Assembly: GCF_002931075.1 (NCBI RefSeq)
Contig: NZ_PSTQ01000001.1
Coordinates: forward strand, 62,001 to 126,000
Length of the DNA stretch: 64,000 nucleotides
Reading direction: 5' to 3'
Origin: Pseudoclavibacter sp. AY1F1
Lineage (GTDB): Bacteria > Actinomycetota > Actinomycetes > Actinomycetales > Microbacteriaceae
Shown here: piece after piece, positions 46,159 through 55,877 of the stretch
Numbering within the stretch: position 1 is the stretch's first letter
How the letters are laid out: every line of letters starts with the position of its first letter
Made by a program: the position numbers and the translations under genes
Notes under the pieces: generated by a model
Database searches by the model: none
What the model was told of the DNA's origin: nothing
Seen by the model: the letters and a program-made list of their open reading frames with translations, nothing else

Positions 46159-46224
46159 TTCGGGATGGGTTTCTCATCTCGGGATGGCGTGCACGCCATC
46201 CCGAAGCGAGAAACCCATCCCGAA
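46159..46224. terminator. Nested two-level palindrome
   Basis: Outer 17-bp perfect arms (46159-46175 and 46208-46224) enclose a perfect 26-bp palindrome (46179-46204) built from the same CGGGATGG word. It lies between convergent genes and probably terminates both; the nested form is unusual. Confidence 0.85.
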
Positions 46225-46276
46225 GCTCTTTGCTGTGGGTGGGGTGGCCGGCGGACGTGCGCCGAGACCAGCGCGG

Positions 46277-47566
46277 TCAGCGGGTCCGGGCGGCCTGCTC
46301 GATGCGGTCGAGGTGCTCCGCCGTGTGGCGGTGCCCGAGCGCCTCGTAGCCGATCACGATCACAACGGGCGCGAGCATCCCGACGAGAAGGCTGAGCGAG
46401 ATGCTCGCGCCGTTGGCTGACATGACGACGCTCGCCGCAAGCAGGGCGACGGATGCGAGCATGAGGGCCACGTGGAAGACAGTGATCGTGCGCAGCAGGT
46501 ACGAGTAGAGCACGAACGCCGTGAGCAGGAAGATCAGGACAGGGATGGCAACCGAGAGCACAGCCGTGACTTCGCTCAGATGGTAGTGCTCGTCGAAGGT
46601 GTACGCGACGACGTGGAGGCCAGCTCCCGTGGCCGCTATGGAAGCGAAGATGAAGAAGTGGCCGTAGCCCCACGGGAACGAGCGCTCGCGGTGGACGTGC
46701 AGCACCTCCGCTGCTGGCACGGTGAAGTACACCCACCACATGCCGAAGATGAGCACCATGCCGACGATGACCAGCACGATCGCGTCGAAGCTCCAGCCAT
46801 ACTCGGTCGTAATGGTCGTGACGGCGGCGATCGTGCCGAAGACGCCCTCGCCAAGCGCGATGATCGCGAGCAGTGAGTAGCGTTCAGCGATGTGGTGCGC
46901 GTGCCACGGCGTAGCGGAGCCAGTCCGATCGCCGCGCCGCTCGGCGACGAGCGGGGCCGAGATCTCGACGAGGAGGGCAATGAATCCGCCCGCGAGGGCG
47001 AAGACGAGCGTCAGCGGGAGGACCGCGACGACGACCCACAGGACCTGCGCGATCGACACGAAGATCGCATACGTGATGGCTGTCGATCGGTACTTCCTGC
47101 TGCCATGCGCGGCGCGGAGCCACTGGCAGACGAGGGCGACGCGCATCACGACGTAGCCCGCGATCATGACGCGGTTGTCGAGCACCTCGCCGTGGTCGAT
47201 GGACTCGAACATGGCAGGCAATCCGAGGGCGAGGATGACGACGCCGGCCATCTGCACCATCGTGAGCAGGCGGAACAGCCAGTCGTCTGTGTCGAAGGCT
47301 GACGCGAACCAGGAGAAGTTGATCCAGGCCCAGACGAGCGAGAACATGGCGAAGCCGAAGCCGATTATGGCTGGACCCGTGTGGCCTTCGGCGATGCCGT
47401 GCGCGAAGAGGTTGCCAGCGGCGCCGAACGACGCGGCGAAGGCGAGGTCGTAGAGCAGCTCGAGCGGAGTCGCGGCGCGACCGCTCTCGTGGGTGTCGCG
47501 GCCGAGCATCCGCTGAAGGCCGTGATTGAGCCGCCGCGGCGCGGGTTGGAGGGGCTTCGAGGTCAT
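46277..47566 (-). CDS. ltrA: Low-temperature-requirement protein A family
   Basis: About 429 residues with at least ten membrane helices. The LtrA signature is clear: LELLYDLAFAASFGAAG in the N-terminal part, NFSWFASAFDTDDWLFRL, and HIAERYSLLAIIALGEGVFG. Function is unknown apart from the listerial cold-growth phenotype that named the family. Start ATG 47566; upstream codons of the frame are not supported. Confidence 0.9.
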   Translation of the reverse strand: MTSKPLQPAPRRLNHGLQRMLGRDTHESGRAATPLELLYDLAFAASFGAAGNLFAHGIAEGHTGPAIIGFGFAMFSLVWAWINFSWFASAFDTDDWLFRLLTMVQMAGVVILALGLPAMFESIDHGEVLDNRVMIAGYVVMRVALVCQWLRAAHGSRKYRSTAITYAIFVSIAQVLWVVVAVLPLTLVFALAGGFIALLVEISAPLVAERRGDRTGSATPWHAHHIAERYSLLAIIALGEGVFGTIAAVTTITTEYGWSFDAIVLVIVGMVLIFGMWWVYFTVPAAEVLHVHRERSFPWGYGHFFIFASIAATGAGLHVVAYTFDEHYHLSEVTAVLSVAIPVLIFLLTAFVLYSYLLRTITVFHVALMLASVALLAASVVMSANGASISLSLLVGMLAPVVIVIGYEALGHRHTAEHLDRIEQAARTR

Positions 47567-47725
47567 GAAGTTGTCCGATCTGGCGAAAGTGATGAGCTTC
47601 GGAGGTCTCGCAGACCGACGCTGATGTTCCCCCACCGGCTCCGAAGCCTGTACATGTTACGTCCTGCTCGGCGCTCCCGCGCGTCGCCTCGGCCTGAGCA
47701 CATGTGCAGATGCGACACTGCAGGG

Positions 47726-48316
47726 GTGGATGCACACCTCCGACCATGGGTGGCCGATGACGCCCCCGCCCTTGCGAATGCCATGCGCACCTCGCCGGAC
47801 CTCGCCGCGCAGTTCCCGGGAGGGGTACCTTCGACGGAGCTCGACTACGTCTCCTACATGGCGCAGCACCTCGTCTCCGGCACCGCCAAGCACGATCTCG
47901 CGATCATCGTCGACGGCATCGCGGTGGGCAACGTGGGGCTCAGCAACATCGAGCATGTGCACCAGACGGGCTGGGCCTACTACTGGCTCGCGAAAGGCGC
48001 ACGGGGGAGGGGACTCGCCACGCGGGGCCTCGCGACGATCGCCGACCTGGCTTTTACCGAACTCGGGCTGTATCGCCTCGAGCTCGGCCACCGTACCGGC
48101 AACGCCGCGTCGTGCCGGGTCGCCAGCCGCGCCGGGTTCCGGCCGGAGGGCATCGAGCGACAGAAGCTCCGCTACGGCAATCAGCGCTTCGACGTCGAGA
48201 CGCACGCGCGACTCACGCTCGATCCGGTGCCGGACATCGAACTCATCCCTCGCACGGCCTACCTGTCTGGCCCCAGGCAGCCGGACTACACACGTCCCGA
48301 CCTGGGCACGGCCTGA
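47726..48316 (+). CDS. GNAT acetyltransferase, RimJ/RimL type
   Basis: About 196 residues from GTG 47726 (VDAHLRPWVADDAP); an ATG at 47702 is possible. The acetyl-CoA loop is GARGRGLATRGLATIADLAF, followed by LYRLELGHRTGNAASCRVA and RAGFRPEG, as in RimJ-type N-acetyltransferases of proteins or small molecules. Substrate unknown. Confidence 0.88.
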   Translation: MDAHLRPWVADDAPALANAMRTSPDLAAQFPGGVPSTELDYVSYMAQHLVSGTAKHDLAIIVDGIAVGNVGLSNIEHVHQTGWAYYWLAKGARGRGLATRGLATIADLAFTELGLYRLELGHRTGNAASCRVASRAGFRPEGIERQKLRYGNQRFDVETHARLTLDPVPDIELIPRTAYLSGPRQPDYTRPDLGTA

Positions 48317-48378
48317 CGCGGCCAGAGCGGCTCAGACCTCCACAGGGCTGTCCCGCCCCAGGCCCGTACCCTGGTGGC

Positions 48379-49704
48379 ATGTCTGCAGTTGAAGATTTTG
48401 CGCGCCTCCCCGTCGACCCCACGTCCCAGGCGAAACTCGCCGAGGCGGGCCTCCGCTACGACACACTCGACACGAGCGACGCCGCCGCGTTCGCCGCGTG
48501 GGCACGCTCCGACCTCCGAGGCTTCCTTGCCGCGGAGCCGAGCGAGAAGTACCTGGAGGGCATGCGGGCATCCCTCGGCTACCGGCGAACGACGGGTGTC
48601 TGGGACGAGTCGGCACCGCTCGCGGATGAGCCCATCGCGACCGCGAGCTCGTGGCCTGCGGAGCTGACGTTGCCCGGCTGCAGGCAGCTGCAGAGCTGGG
48701 CGATCAGCTCGGTCACCGTCTCTCAGGCCCGTCGCAGGCGCGGCATCGCCAGGAACCTGCTCGAGGGTGAGCTGCGCACGGCAGTGGCGCTTGGCATCCC
48801 GCTCGCTGCGCTGACGGTCTCCGAGTCGACGATCTACGGCCGCTTCGGCTTCGGCCCGGCGACCTTCGCCGCGACCCTGCGCATCAACACGCGTCGCGTG
48901 CGGTGGAGCGGCCCAACCCCTGCCGGTCGCGTCGACTACGTTTCCCGCGAGCAGTGGGCAGCGCAGATCGCCGGGCTGTTCGAGCGGGCACGAGTCTCGA
49001 CGGTCGGTGAGATTGAGGGCTGGGATGGCATTTGGCCCCGGCTGGCCGGCACGGTCCATGACGAGGAGGGCGATGGCAAGAAACTTCGCGCCATCACGTA
49101 CACCTCCGAATCGGGTGTGCTCGAGGGTGCCGCGCTCTTCAAGCTCGAGGACGGGGAGGATGACTACGCGAGCCACACGCTGAGCGTCGAGTTCATTCGA
49201 ACGGTGAGCGACGACGCGTACGCGGCGCTGTGGCGGTTCTTCCTCGAGGCCGACCTCGTCGCGGCCGTCAAGGCTGAGCAGCTGGCTGTCGATGAGCCGG
49301 TCAGGTGGATGATCGGCGACCAGCGCGCCGCGACCGTCTCGACCACCGACCATCAGTGGCTGCGCATCCTGGACACCAAATCCGTGCTCGAGGCGCGAAG
49401 CTACGCGTCGTCCGGTGTGCTCGGGATCGAGGTCGAGGATGCGCTCGGCTTCGCGGGCGGGACGTATGTGCTGACCGTCGCAGTCGACGGCGCCGGAACT
49501 GTGGAAGCTGTCGACCAGCTCGCTGGGGACGTTCCCGCGCTGCGGCTGCGGGTCGACGCCCTCGCGTCGCTCCTCCTCGGTGGTGTGGCGCCCGCGGCGC
49601 TCCGTGCTTCCGGGGCGCTCTCTGAGTTCAACGAGGGGGCAATCGAGCTCGCTGGGCGCATGCTTCGGGTCTCGCCGGAACCCTCGCCCGGCATCTGGTA
49701 CTGA
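48379..49704 (+). CDS. Eis-like GNAT acetyltransferase
   Basis: 441 residues, the size of Eis. N-terminal GNAT region with ISSVTVSQARRRRGIARNLL (acetyl-CoA loop) and ALTVSESTIYGRFGFGPAT, a second GNAT-like middle region, and a C-terminal sterol-carrier-like domain ending in the free carboxylate typical of Eis (SPGIWY). Eis enzymes acetylate lysines and aminoglycosides; substrate here unknown. TACCCT at 48367-48372 ends 6 nt before the ATG (leaderless). Confidence 0.88.
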   Translation: MSAVEDFARLPVDPTSQAKLAEAGLRYDTLDTSDAAAFAAWARSDLRGFLAAEPSEKYLEGMRASLGYRRTTGVWDESAPLADEPIATASSWPAELTLPGCRQLQSWAISSVTVSQARRRRGIARNLLEGELRTAVALGIPLAALTVSESTIYGRFGFGPATFAATLRINTRRVRWSGPTPAGRVDYVSREQWAAQIAGLFERARVSTVGEIEGWDGIWPRLAGTVHDEEGDGKKLRAITYTSESGVLEGAALFKLEDGEDDYASHTLSVEFIRTVSDDAYAALWRFFLEADLVAAVKAEQLAVDEPVRWMIGDQRAATVSTTDHQWLRILDTKSVLEARSYASSGVLGIEVEDALGFAGGTYVLTVAVDGAGTVEAVDQLAGDVPALRLRVDALASLLLGGVAPAALRASGALSEFNEGAIELAGRMLRVSPEPSPGIWY

Positions 49705-49779
49705 AGCCGGACGGCGGGTGCTCCGCCGACGGTGAACACCGCCAGGTTCCGGCGGTGCCGCGCAACTAGAATCTGCGTC

Positions 49780-51153
49780 ATGGCATCTGGATTCTGGGGG
49801 CGCGCTCGCCGCGCGAAGCAAGCGCAACAGGCCGAGATCGACGCGCACGACAAGGACCTCGCGCTCAAGGCCGGCGTCGCGCTTGTCGACGCCGACGAAC
49901 GCATCCGGCTCATGAACGACGAGCTGTCGTTCGCCGAAGCCGAGCTCGGTTCGGGCGCCACCCGAGATCTCAAGGAGACGCTCGTCAATGTGCGCAAGTA
50001 CATGGGCGAGGCGTTCCACCTCAATCAGCTCAACGTCGATGACATCCCGGATACGCCGGACGAGCTGCGAACGAGGAACGCCCGCATCGTGCAGATCTGC
50101 GAGTGGGCCATGGGGCTGCTCGAGGAGAAGTCCTCGGTGCTCGAGGAAGCCGTCGCGGTTGTTCGCCAGACGCCGGCCGTGCTCGAAGGGGTCAAACGCG
50201 ACTCGGAGCGGCTGCGTGCGCGCATCCCTGACGCACAGGCGAGTATCGACCGACTCGCGTTGCGCTACTCGGATGCTGCCCTCCACCAGGTCGGCGACAA
50301 CCCGGCGGAGGCGGCGCAGCTGTTGACGTTTGCCGAGCACAGCGCAGACGTGTCGCTGCGCCGACGCGAGGCCGGGCAGAACGAGCAGTCGCGGCTCGCG
50401 CTCGAGGCCTCGACGGAGGCCGTGCGCCGAGTCCACACGTTGCTGGACGCTGTCGAGAACTACGAGATCGAGGCGTTGCGTGCCGAGTCGACGCTCGCCG
50501 CGGTCATCGCCGACTCGCGCGGGGACCTGGTCGCGGCGCGTGACGCGCCGCGCAGCCAGGAGGTCGAGGACGCAGCGAAGCGTCTCACCGACGCGCTTGC
50601 TGCGCTGCCTCCCGCGGGGGAGCGCACGGACCCGTTCGCCGCGCTGTCGCGGCTGCGTGCTGCGAACACCGGGCTCGACGAGGCGATCGCGAAGGCCAGG
50701 GACCGGGCGGCGCGCCCCATCCCGTCGCAGGGGCAGGTGACGACAGCGATCGACGATGCTGACCGGCAGATCGCGGTCGCGAACGACGTGATCTCGGGAC
50801 ACCGTGGATGGATCGGGTCGGCACCACGGACCAGGCTCGCCGAGGCCGAGCGCATCCGCAACGAGCTCGTCAGCTATCGGGGCGGGGAAGATGAGCGCGA
50901 GCAGGCGCTCGCCTTGGCTCGGCGGGCGGGCTCGCTGGCGAGCGAGGCGCTGCAGCTCGCGCAACGCGATATCGACGAGTCTCGACCACAACAGCAGCAG
51001 GGGTACGACGAGTGGGGACAGCCTCGTGGTGGTGGTTACCAGGGTGGCTACGGCGGTCGCGGCGGCCGGCGCGGTGGCGACATGGGGGACGTTGTCGGCG
51101 GCGTGCTCGGGGGGCTCATGATCGGCGGACTGCTCGACGGGATGTTCGACTAG
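49780..51153 (+). CDS. Coiled-coil protein with Gly-rich tail
   Basis: 457 residues from ATG 49780, preceded at 7 nt by TAGAAT (leaderless). Mostly long alpha-helices rich in Ala, Glu and Arg, probably coiled coils, then a Gln/Gly/Tyr/Arg segment (QQQQGYDEWG, GGYGGRGGRRGG) and a final Gly-rich hydrophobic helix (VVGGVLGGLMIGGLL). It resembles the C-terminal part of actinobacterial TPM-domain proteins without the TPM domain. No catalytic motif. Confidence 0.7.
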   Translation: MASGFWGRARRAKQAQQAEIDAHDKDLALKAGVALVDADERIRLMNDELSFAEAELGSGATRDLKETLVNVRKYMGEAFHLNQLNVDDIPDTPDELRTRNARIVQICEWAMGLLEEKSSVLEEAVAVVRQTPAVLEGVKRDSERLRARIPDAQASIDRLALRYSDAALHQVGDNPAEAAQLLTFAEHSADVSLRRREAGQNEQSRLALEASTEAVRRVHTLLDAVENYEIEALRAESTLAAVIADSRGDLVAARDAPRSQEVEDAAKRLTDALAALPPAGERTDPFAALSRLRAANTGLDEAIAKARDRAARPIPSQGQVTTAIDDADRQIAVANDVISGHRGWIGSAPRTRLAEAERIRNELVSYRGGEDEREQALALARRAGSLASEALQLAQRDIDESRPQQQQGYDEWGQPRGGGYQGGYGGRGGRRGGDMGDVVGGVLGGLMIGGLLDGMFD

Positions 51154-51353
51154 ACGCGACTCCGAAGTTGCCTCACCGTTCGGTCGGCCGCTTGGGGTGA
51201 AGCTTTGGGTGAACTCACTCACATTTCTTCGATTTGCGCCAGGGTGTTCAGGGTGCCGTGATACTGCGCTATCTTCGGGTGAGGTGCCGGACTTCAGTGC
51301 CGAGTTCCGCTTCGTTCCCCATGTAATTCGTTCCCCCGACGAAAGAGTGCCGA

Positions 51354-53096
51354 ATGCCCAGCACAGCCAACGACCCTTCGCCCCAGAACCCGCAAGTGCC
51401 GAGCAGCTTCGCCGGCACCCAGCCCCGAACCGGCACGGTCACGCGACGCTCTGTCGTCGCGGGCGCGGCCTGGACGGCCCCGCTTGTTGTCGCCGCTGCA
51501 TCGGCACCCCTGGCGGCCGCATCGCTGACGACCGCCGGCTGCCTGCCCACCGGCACCCTGTTCAACGCGGGCTCGAACGGGCGCCTGCTGAGTGGTGTGC
51601 TGCTCGGGACCGAGCTCCTCGGCGGCTTGCTCGCCGGGCTCACGGGGGCGCCAACGCAGCTCTCAGGCAGCGCTGTCCAGGGGCAGAACACCTCCCCGCT
51701 CGACGGCGTCATCAACCTCCTTTCTGGAGTGCTCCAGATCGTGACGGGTCCGCAGTCGCTTGGCCTGTTGAACCAGCTCTCGTACGCGAACCAGTACGGC
51801 ACGACAGACGGCTCGAGCGGCGCGGTCGCCAACGACGGCCTCATCGCGTTGACGCCCGCTCAGGGTGAGCTGACGCTCGGGAACCTTGATCTGACGAAGG
51901 TCTTCACGCAGCTCGGCACCCTACTCGGCGCGCCGGTCGCTACCGACCTCCTGAACTCGCTGACTGACCTCGACCTCGACATCGGTGCCGTCGCCGGACG
52001 CACCTTCGCAAATGTCCTCTGCGTGCCACCGCAGACCGTCGTCGGAACTCCGCCTGCGCCGTCCGTGACGACCGGGTCGGTGTCCGAAGCCTTCCGTGGC
52101 GCCACAGCCCCTCCCGTCACCGTGCAGCCGCCCGTCGGCGGCATCCAGCGCCAGTACATCCTGAGCCACCTGCGGACCAACGTCACGTCTGATGTCGTTG
52201 GCACGCTTGGCACCGCGCTGCAGGCGACGATCCCCGTCAACCTCCCCGTCAGCACGCAGGCAATCTTCGATGTCCTTGCAGGGATCCCGCTGCTCAGCAC
52301 CCTTGTCGGGCTCCTCGGCGGCGCCGCGGCGCTCAACGTCAGTGCAACGGTCGACCTTGCCGCCTTGACCGCGGCACCGATCGGTGGTGCGAACTCTCCG
52401 TTGAGGCTCGACCTCGCCAACGGCACCGTGACGGTCGACCTCGCACCGCTCTTGGGCACGCCTGACGGCAAGACCTTCAACAACTTGCCTGGCAACACGC
52501 GACTCTTCGCTGACCTGCCGCTTCCGACAAATGCCGTCGTCGCAGCCCTCAACACGCTGGTCGAAGACATCATCACGCGCCTCGCGGGGTCGATCAATGT
52601 CTCGATCACAGCCAGCATTTTGCTTGGTGCGACGACGGTCAACATCAGTGGAACCCTCGCTCAGTTCCTGGCCGGACCTGGCGGCGGGGCCACGGCCGTC
52701 ATCAAGGTCGCTAACATCACGCTGAACCTCACCCCTGTTCTCGGCACGCTGCTTGGTGGCATCGCCGGCGTCGTCGCGGGGACGGTTCGAAACCTCCTGG
52801 CGCCGAACGGCACGCTCAACGCGATCTTCACGCCACTCAACAACCTGCTGTCGCTGCTGTTCGACGCGCTCAGCAGCATCCTGGTCATCACGATCAACGC
52901 GCAGAACGACGATTCGTCGAAGGACCCCTTCCGGGGTATCCGGGTGCCGTTGCCTGCGGGCGGCACTATCCCGGCGTCGCCGAACTTCCGCGTGTTCGAG
53001 ACGGCGGCCCTGCAGGTCGGGGCCATCGGGTTCCTGAACCTGCTCAACCTGTTCGTGGCGCGCGGCACAAGCGGACCGAACCCGCTCCGCCCGTAG
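51354..53096 (+). CDS. Tat-exported choice-of-anchor G type surface protein
   Basis: 580 residues. N-terminal twin-arginine signal: TVTRRSVVAGAAW followed by a hydrophobic stretch and AAA cleavage region. The mature part is a very Leu/Thr/Gly/Asn-rich repetitive beta protein (units like LLGTELLGGLLAGL, LGTLLGG) that fits the actinobacterial choice-of-anchor G family. No LPXTG motif or C-terminal membrane helix is visible. It may be a structural surface or extracellular protein. The 200 bp upstream shows no gene. Confidence 0.75.
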   Translation: MPSTANDPSPQNPQVPSSFAGTQPRTGTVTRRSVVAGAAWTAPLVVAAASAPLAAASLTTAGCLPTGTLFNAGSNGRLLSGVLLGTELLGGLLAGLTGAPTQLSGSAVQGQNTSPLDGVINLLSGVLQIVTGPQSLGLLNQLSYANQYGTTDGSSGAVANDGLIALTPAQGELTLGNLDLTKVFTQLGTLLGAPVATDLLNSLTDLDLDIGAVAGRTFANVLCVPPQTVVGTPPAPSVTTGSVSEAFRGATAPPVTVQPPVGGIQRQYILSHLRTNVTSDVVGTLGTALQATIPVNLPVSTQAIFDVLAGIPLLSTLVGLLGGAAALNVSATVDLAALTAAPIGGANSPLRLDLANGTVTVDLAPLLGTPDGKTFNNLPGNTRLFADLPLPTNAVVAALNTLVEDIITRLAGSINVSITASILLGATTVNISGTLAQFLAGPGGGATAVIKVANITLNLTPVLGTLLGGIAGVVAGTVRNLLAPNGTLNAIFTPLNNLLSLLFDALSSILVITINAQNDDSSKDPFRGIRVPLPAGGTIPASPNFRVFETAALQVGAIGFLNLLNLFVARGTSGPNPLRP

Positions 53097-53120
53097 GGCA
53101 GAGCGCGCGGGCTTCCGTGC

Positions 53121-53170
53121 ACGAACACAGGCCCCGCCGGCGCTTCGCAGCGCGGCGGGGCCTGTTTCGT
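53121..53170 (+). terminator. Terminator after surface protein gene
   Basis: ACGAACACAGGCCCCGCC and GGCGGGGCCTGTTTCGT arms with an inner GCGC hairpin. Confidence 0.85.
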
Positions 53171-53198
53171 GCGCGTGAGCTCGTGCCTGCCCGCGCAG

Positions 53199-53342
53199 CT
53201 ACTTCGCGGAGCGCACCGAGAGCAGCTCGTACCCCTCAGGAACCATCGCCTCGATCTTCGACTTGGCCTCCTCGTAGGAGTCGGCTTCCGCCTCGATTGT
53301 CTCGCTCGCGACGGGACGGATGACTGCGATGACCTTGACCAT
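53199..53342 (-). CDS. Small 47-residue conserved-looking protein
   Basis: 47 residues starting MVKVIAVIRPVASET and ending EGYELLSVRSAK. The pattern suggests a beta-alpha-beta fold: a valine-rich strand, a Glu/Ala-rich amphipathic helix (EAEADSYEEAKSKIEAMV) and a final strand. Ordered protein-like composition and a proper stop support it as a real gene too short for usual cut-offs. Function unknown. Confidence 0.65.
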   Translation of the reverse strand: MVKVIAVIRPVASETIEAEADSYEEAKSKIEAMVPEGYELLSVRSAK

Positions 53343-53429
53343 CCGCTGATCATATGGCGCATGTGGGAGCGGCATGGGCAGGACGCGGTGCTACCAGCCG
53401 CGTGAGGTGTCGTGTCAGGGGTCGCGGTG

Positions 53430-53762
53430 TCAGATGTCGCGGCGGATGCGCTCCGTCGCGCGCGCATCCCACGCCTCCTGCAGGACCTCACCGAGCCTCT
53501 CGTCAGTCAGCTTGTCGAGTCGCACGAGCACGCTGGGGTGCCCGTCGTAGTGGGAGGTCGTGAAGAAGAGCTCTGGCTCACCCTGCAGGAGGGCCTCGCG
53601 GTCTCCAAGGTCACTGCGCCAGCACACCAGCACGCCTGGCTCGTCGTGGAGGCGGGCGAACATCTTCTTCCCGACGTAGAACGCCGGGGTGCCGTAGGCC
53701 GTGCGCTCGTCCGTCTCGGGGAGCGCCAGGGCCAGTCTTCGAACGTCATCCTCGGTGCTCAT
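53430..53762 (-). CDS. MmcQ/YjbR-family protein
   Basis: 110 residues from ATG 53762. Matches the MmcQ/YjbR (CyaY-like fold) family: STEDDVRRLALALPET, an AYGTPAFYVGKKMFARLHD segment and FFTTSHYDGHPSVLVRLD. Thought to bind DNA; role unknown. Divergent from the quinone oxidoreductase gene. Confidence 0.88.
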   Translation of the reverse strand: MSTEDDVRRLALALPETDERTAYGTPAFYVGKKMFARLHDEPGVLVCWRSDLGDREALLQGEPELFFTTSHYDGHPSVLVRLDKLTDERLGEVLQEAWDARATERIRRDI

Positions 53763-53832
53763 GACAACATCGTGCCATTCGGGACACGCCAGCGGTGGAA
53801 TAGCTCGGCCCAATCTTGTGCTTGACCAGAGT

Positions 53833-54867
53833 ATGAAGGCAATCGTCTACACAGCCACCGGTCCGTCCGACGTCCTCTCCCTGGTCGAGCGCGAAGTCGC
53901 GCAGCCTGGTCCTGGCGAGGTTCGCGTCAGGGTGATCGCCTCGGGCGTGAACCCCACTGACTGGAAGGCGCGTGAGGGCGGCGGGGCCGGCGGTTCGCTC
54001 GCGTTCGACGAAGTGGTTCCGAACCAGGACGGCGCAGGTGTCGTGGATGCGGTCGGCGAAGACGTCGACGGCCTGGTCGTCGGCGATCGGGTTTGGCTGT
54101 ATCTCGCGGCGCACCAGCGCCCGACGGGCACCGCGCAGGAGTTCACGGTGCTGCCCGCCGACCGAGTTGTGCGCCTGCCAGAGGGCGTCGGCTTCGATGT
54201 CGCAGCGAGCCTCGGTGTTCCGGCCATGACGGCGCACCGGGCGCTGACGGTGCACGAGCGCGGCCCCGCCCGTCTTTCGGCCGGGGCGCTGGCGGGTCGC
54301 ACCGTCCTCGTGCACGGCGGCGCGGGTGCCGTCGGGCACGCTGCGATCCAGCTCGCGGTGTGGGCAGGCGCATCGGTGATCACGTCGGTGAGCAGCGACA
54401 AGAAGGAAGCCCTGGCACTCGCAGCCGGGGCGCACCACGTAGTCAGCTACCCGGACGCCTCAATCACCGAGCGGATTAAAGATATCGCCCCGAACGGAGT
54501 CGACCACATCGTGGAGGTGTCGCCGACGCAGAACGCGGCGCTCGACGTCGAGGTCATCGCCAACCATGGCAGCATCGCCTACTACGCGAACAACAACGGC
54601 GACGACTTCTCTGTGCCGATCATCCCGAGCTTCGCGAAGAACGTCCGCTGGCAGGGGCTGCTGCTCTACACGGTGGGTCCGGATGCGCTGCACGCGGCCG
54701 CAGAGGACGTGACAGCGGCACTCGTCGACGGTGCGCTGCCGGTGGGGGAGTCGGCTGGCTTGCCCATCACCTGGTTCCCGCTCGAGGACACCGCGGCGGC
54801 GCATGACGCCGTCGAGAGTGGCGCAGTCGGCAAGGTTCTTATCCGCGTCGCCGACGACGAGGCCTGA
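53833..54867 (+). CDS. Zinc-independent quinone oxidoreductase (zeta-crystallin type)
   Basis: 344 residues. Medium-chain reductase: GroES-like N-domain (MKAIVYTATGPSDVLSLVE, GVNPTDWK) and Rossmann domain with VLVHGGAGAVGHAAIQLA for NADPH. Zinc-binding cysteines of alcohol dehydrogenases are absent, as in quinone reductases. Reduces quinones or enones; substrate unknown. Next to a convergent SDR gene. Confidence 0.9.
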   Translation: MKAIVYTATGPSDVLSLVEREVAQPGPGEVRVRVIASGVNPTDWKAREGGGAGGSLAFDEVVPNQDGAGVVDAVGEDVDGLVVGDRVWLYLAAHQRPTGTAQEFTVLPADRVVRLPEGVGFDVAASLGVPAMTAHRALTVHERGPARLSAGALAGRTVLVHGGAGAVGHAAIQLAVWAGASVITSVSSDKKEALALAAGAHHVVSYPDASITERIKDIAPNGVDHIVEVSPTQNAALDVEVIANHGSIAYYANNNGDDFSVPIIPSFAKNVRWQGLLLYTVGPDALHAAAEDVTAALVDGALPVGESAGLPITWFPLEDTAAAHDAVESGAVGKVLIRVADDEA

Positions 54868-54915
54868 TTCCGGGACCGCGGCGCGGCTCTGGTTTCGGCT
54901 TTGGAGCCAGCGCCG

Positions 54916-55785
54916 TCAGCGCGGGAAGCGAGGGTCGCGGCCGTAGTCGCTGAGACGCAAGTTCAGGGCGGCGTGTGCCTGCGCCGGGGCGTCTTCGCCG
55001 ATCAGGAGGCGCAGCCTCGCGTCGTTCGGGTCGGCGACGTGACTGATGATCGCGGCCGCCGCATCCTCCGGCGAAGTCCCACCGGGTTCAGGCTCGCCCG
55101 CGGGCGCTGACCGATCTGCGGGCGGGTCGGTCTCGGTGGGGGCGGATGAAGGCCACGGGACGACCGGCGTGCCGAAGAGGCTTGTGCGCAGCTCGTCGTA
55201 GTAGGTCAGCGGCTCGCTGAATCTCATGCTGCCGCCGGCCCAGTCGGTGCGGAGCTCGCCGGGCTCGACGATCGTGACCCGGATGCCGAAGCCGGCCACC
55301 TCCGCGGCCATGGCCTCGCTGAACCCCTCGAGGCCCCATTTGGCTGCATTGTAGAGCCCGAGGGTCGGCATGGTGCCAACTGCGCCGACCGTCGAGATCT
55401 GCACGATGTGCCCAGCCCCTTTGGCGCGCATCCCTGGCAGCACGGCCTGGCTGAGCCAGAGCGGGCCGAGCAGGTCGGCATCGATGATGTCTCTCGCCTC
55501 TTGCTCGGAGACTTCTTCGGCCGCGCCGATGAGTCCGTAGCCGGCGTTATTCACCAGCACGTCGACCGAGCCGAATCGGGCGCTCGCCTGCTCGACGGCG
55601 CGGAAGGCGCCCGATCGGTCGCGCACGTCGAGCGGCAGCACGAGCAGCTGCTTGTGCTCGGGCAGCGAGTGCTCGCCGCGAACGGTCGCGACGACGCTCT
55701 GGCCGGCGCCGAGCGCGGCAAGGGTAATGGCGCGTCCGAGTCCGCGGTTCGCGCCCGTGATCAGCCAGGTCTGCGGAGTGCTCAT
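54916..55785 (-). CDS. Short-chain dehydrogenase/reductase
   Basis: 289 residues. NAD(P)-binding TGANRGLGRAI, NNAGYG, catalytic Ser in QISTVGAVG and YNAAK (Tyr, Lys). The classical family extends to residue ~200; the C-terminal ~60 residues include a Pro/Glu-rich segment. Oxidoreductase of unknown substrate. TAGCGT at 55792-55797 ends 6 nt before the ATG (leaderless). Confidence 0.9.
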   Translation of the reverse strand: MSTPQTWLITGANRGLGRAITLAALGAGQSVVATVRGEHSLPEHKQLLVLPLDVRDRSGAFRAVEQASARFGSVDVLVNNAGYGLIGAAEEVSEQEARDIIDADLLGPLWLSQAVLPGMRAKGAGHIVQISTVGAVGTMPTLGLYNAAKWGLEGFSEAMAAEVAGFGIRVTIVEPGELRTDWAGGSMRFSEPLTYYDELRTSLFGTPVVPWPSSAPTETDPPADRSAPAGEPEPGGTSPEDAAAAIISHVADPNDARLRLLIGEDAPAQAHAALNLRLSDYGRDPRFPR

Positions 55786-55877
55786 GCGTCAACGCTAGGA
55801 GACGATCCTGCCCGGGACGTGTGCTGCCGACGCCCGGGCGCGGGCGGCGGCAGCACCATTCACGTGGTCGGAAGCTC

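Noticed and set aside
48286-51222. 978-codon open frame on the minus strand
   Set aside because: It lies antisense to two clear genes (Eis-like and coiled-coil) and has no recognisable domain.
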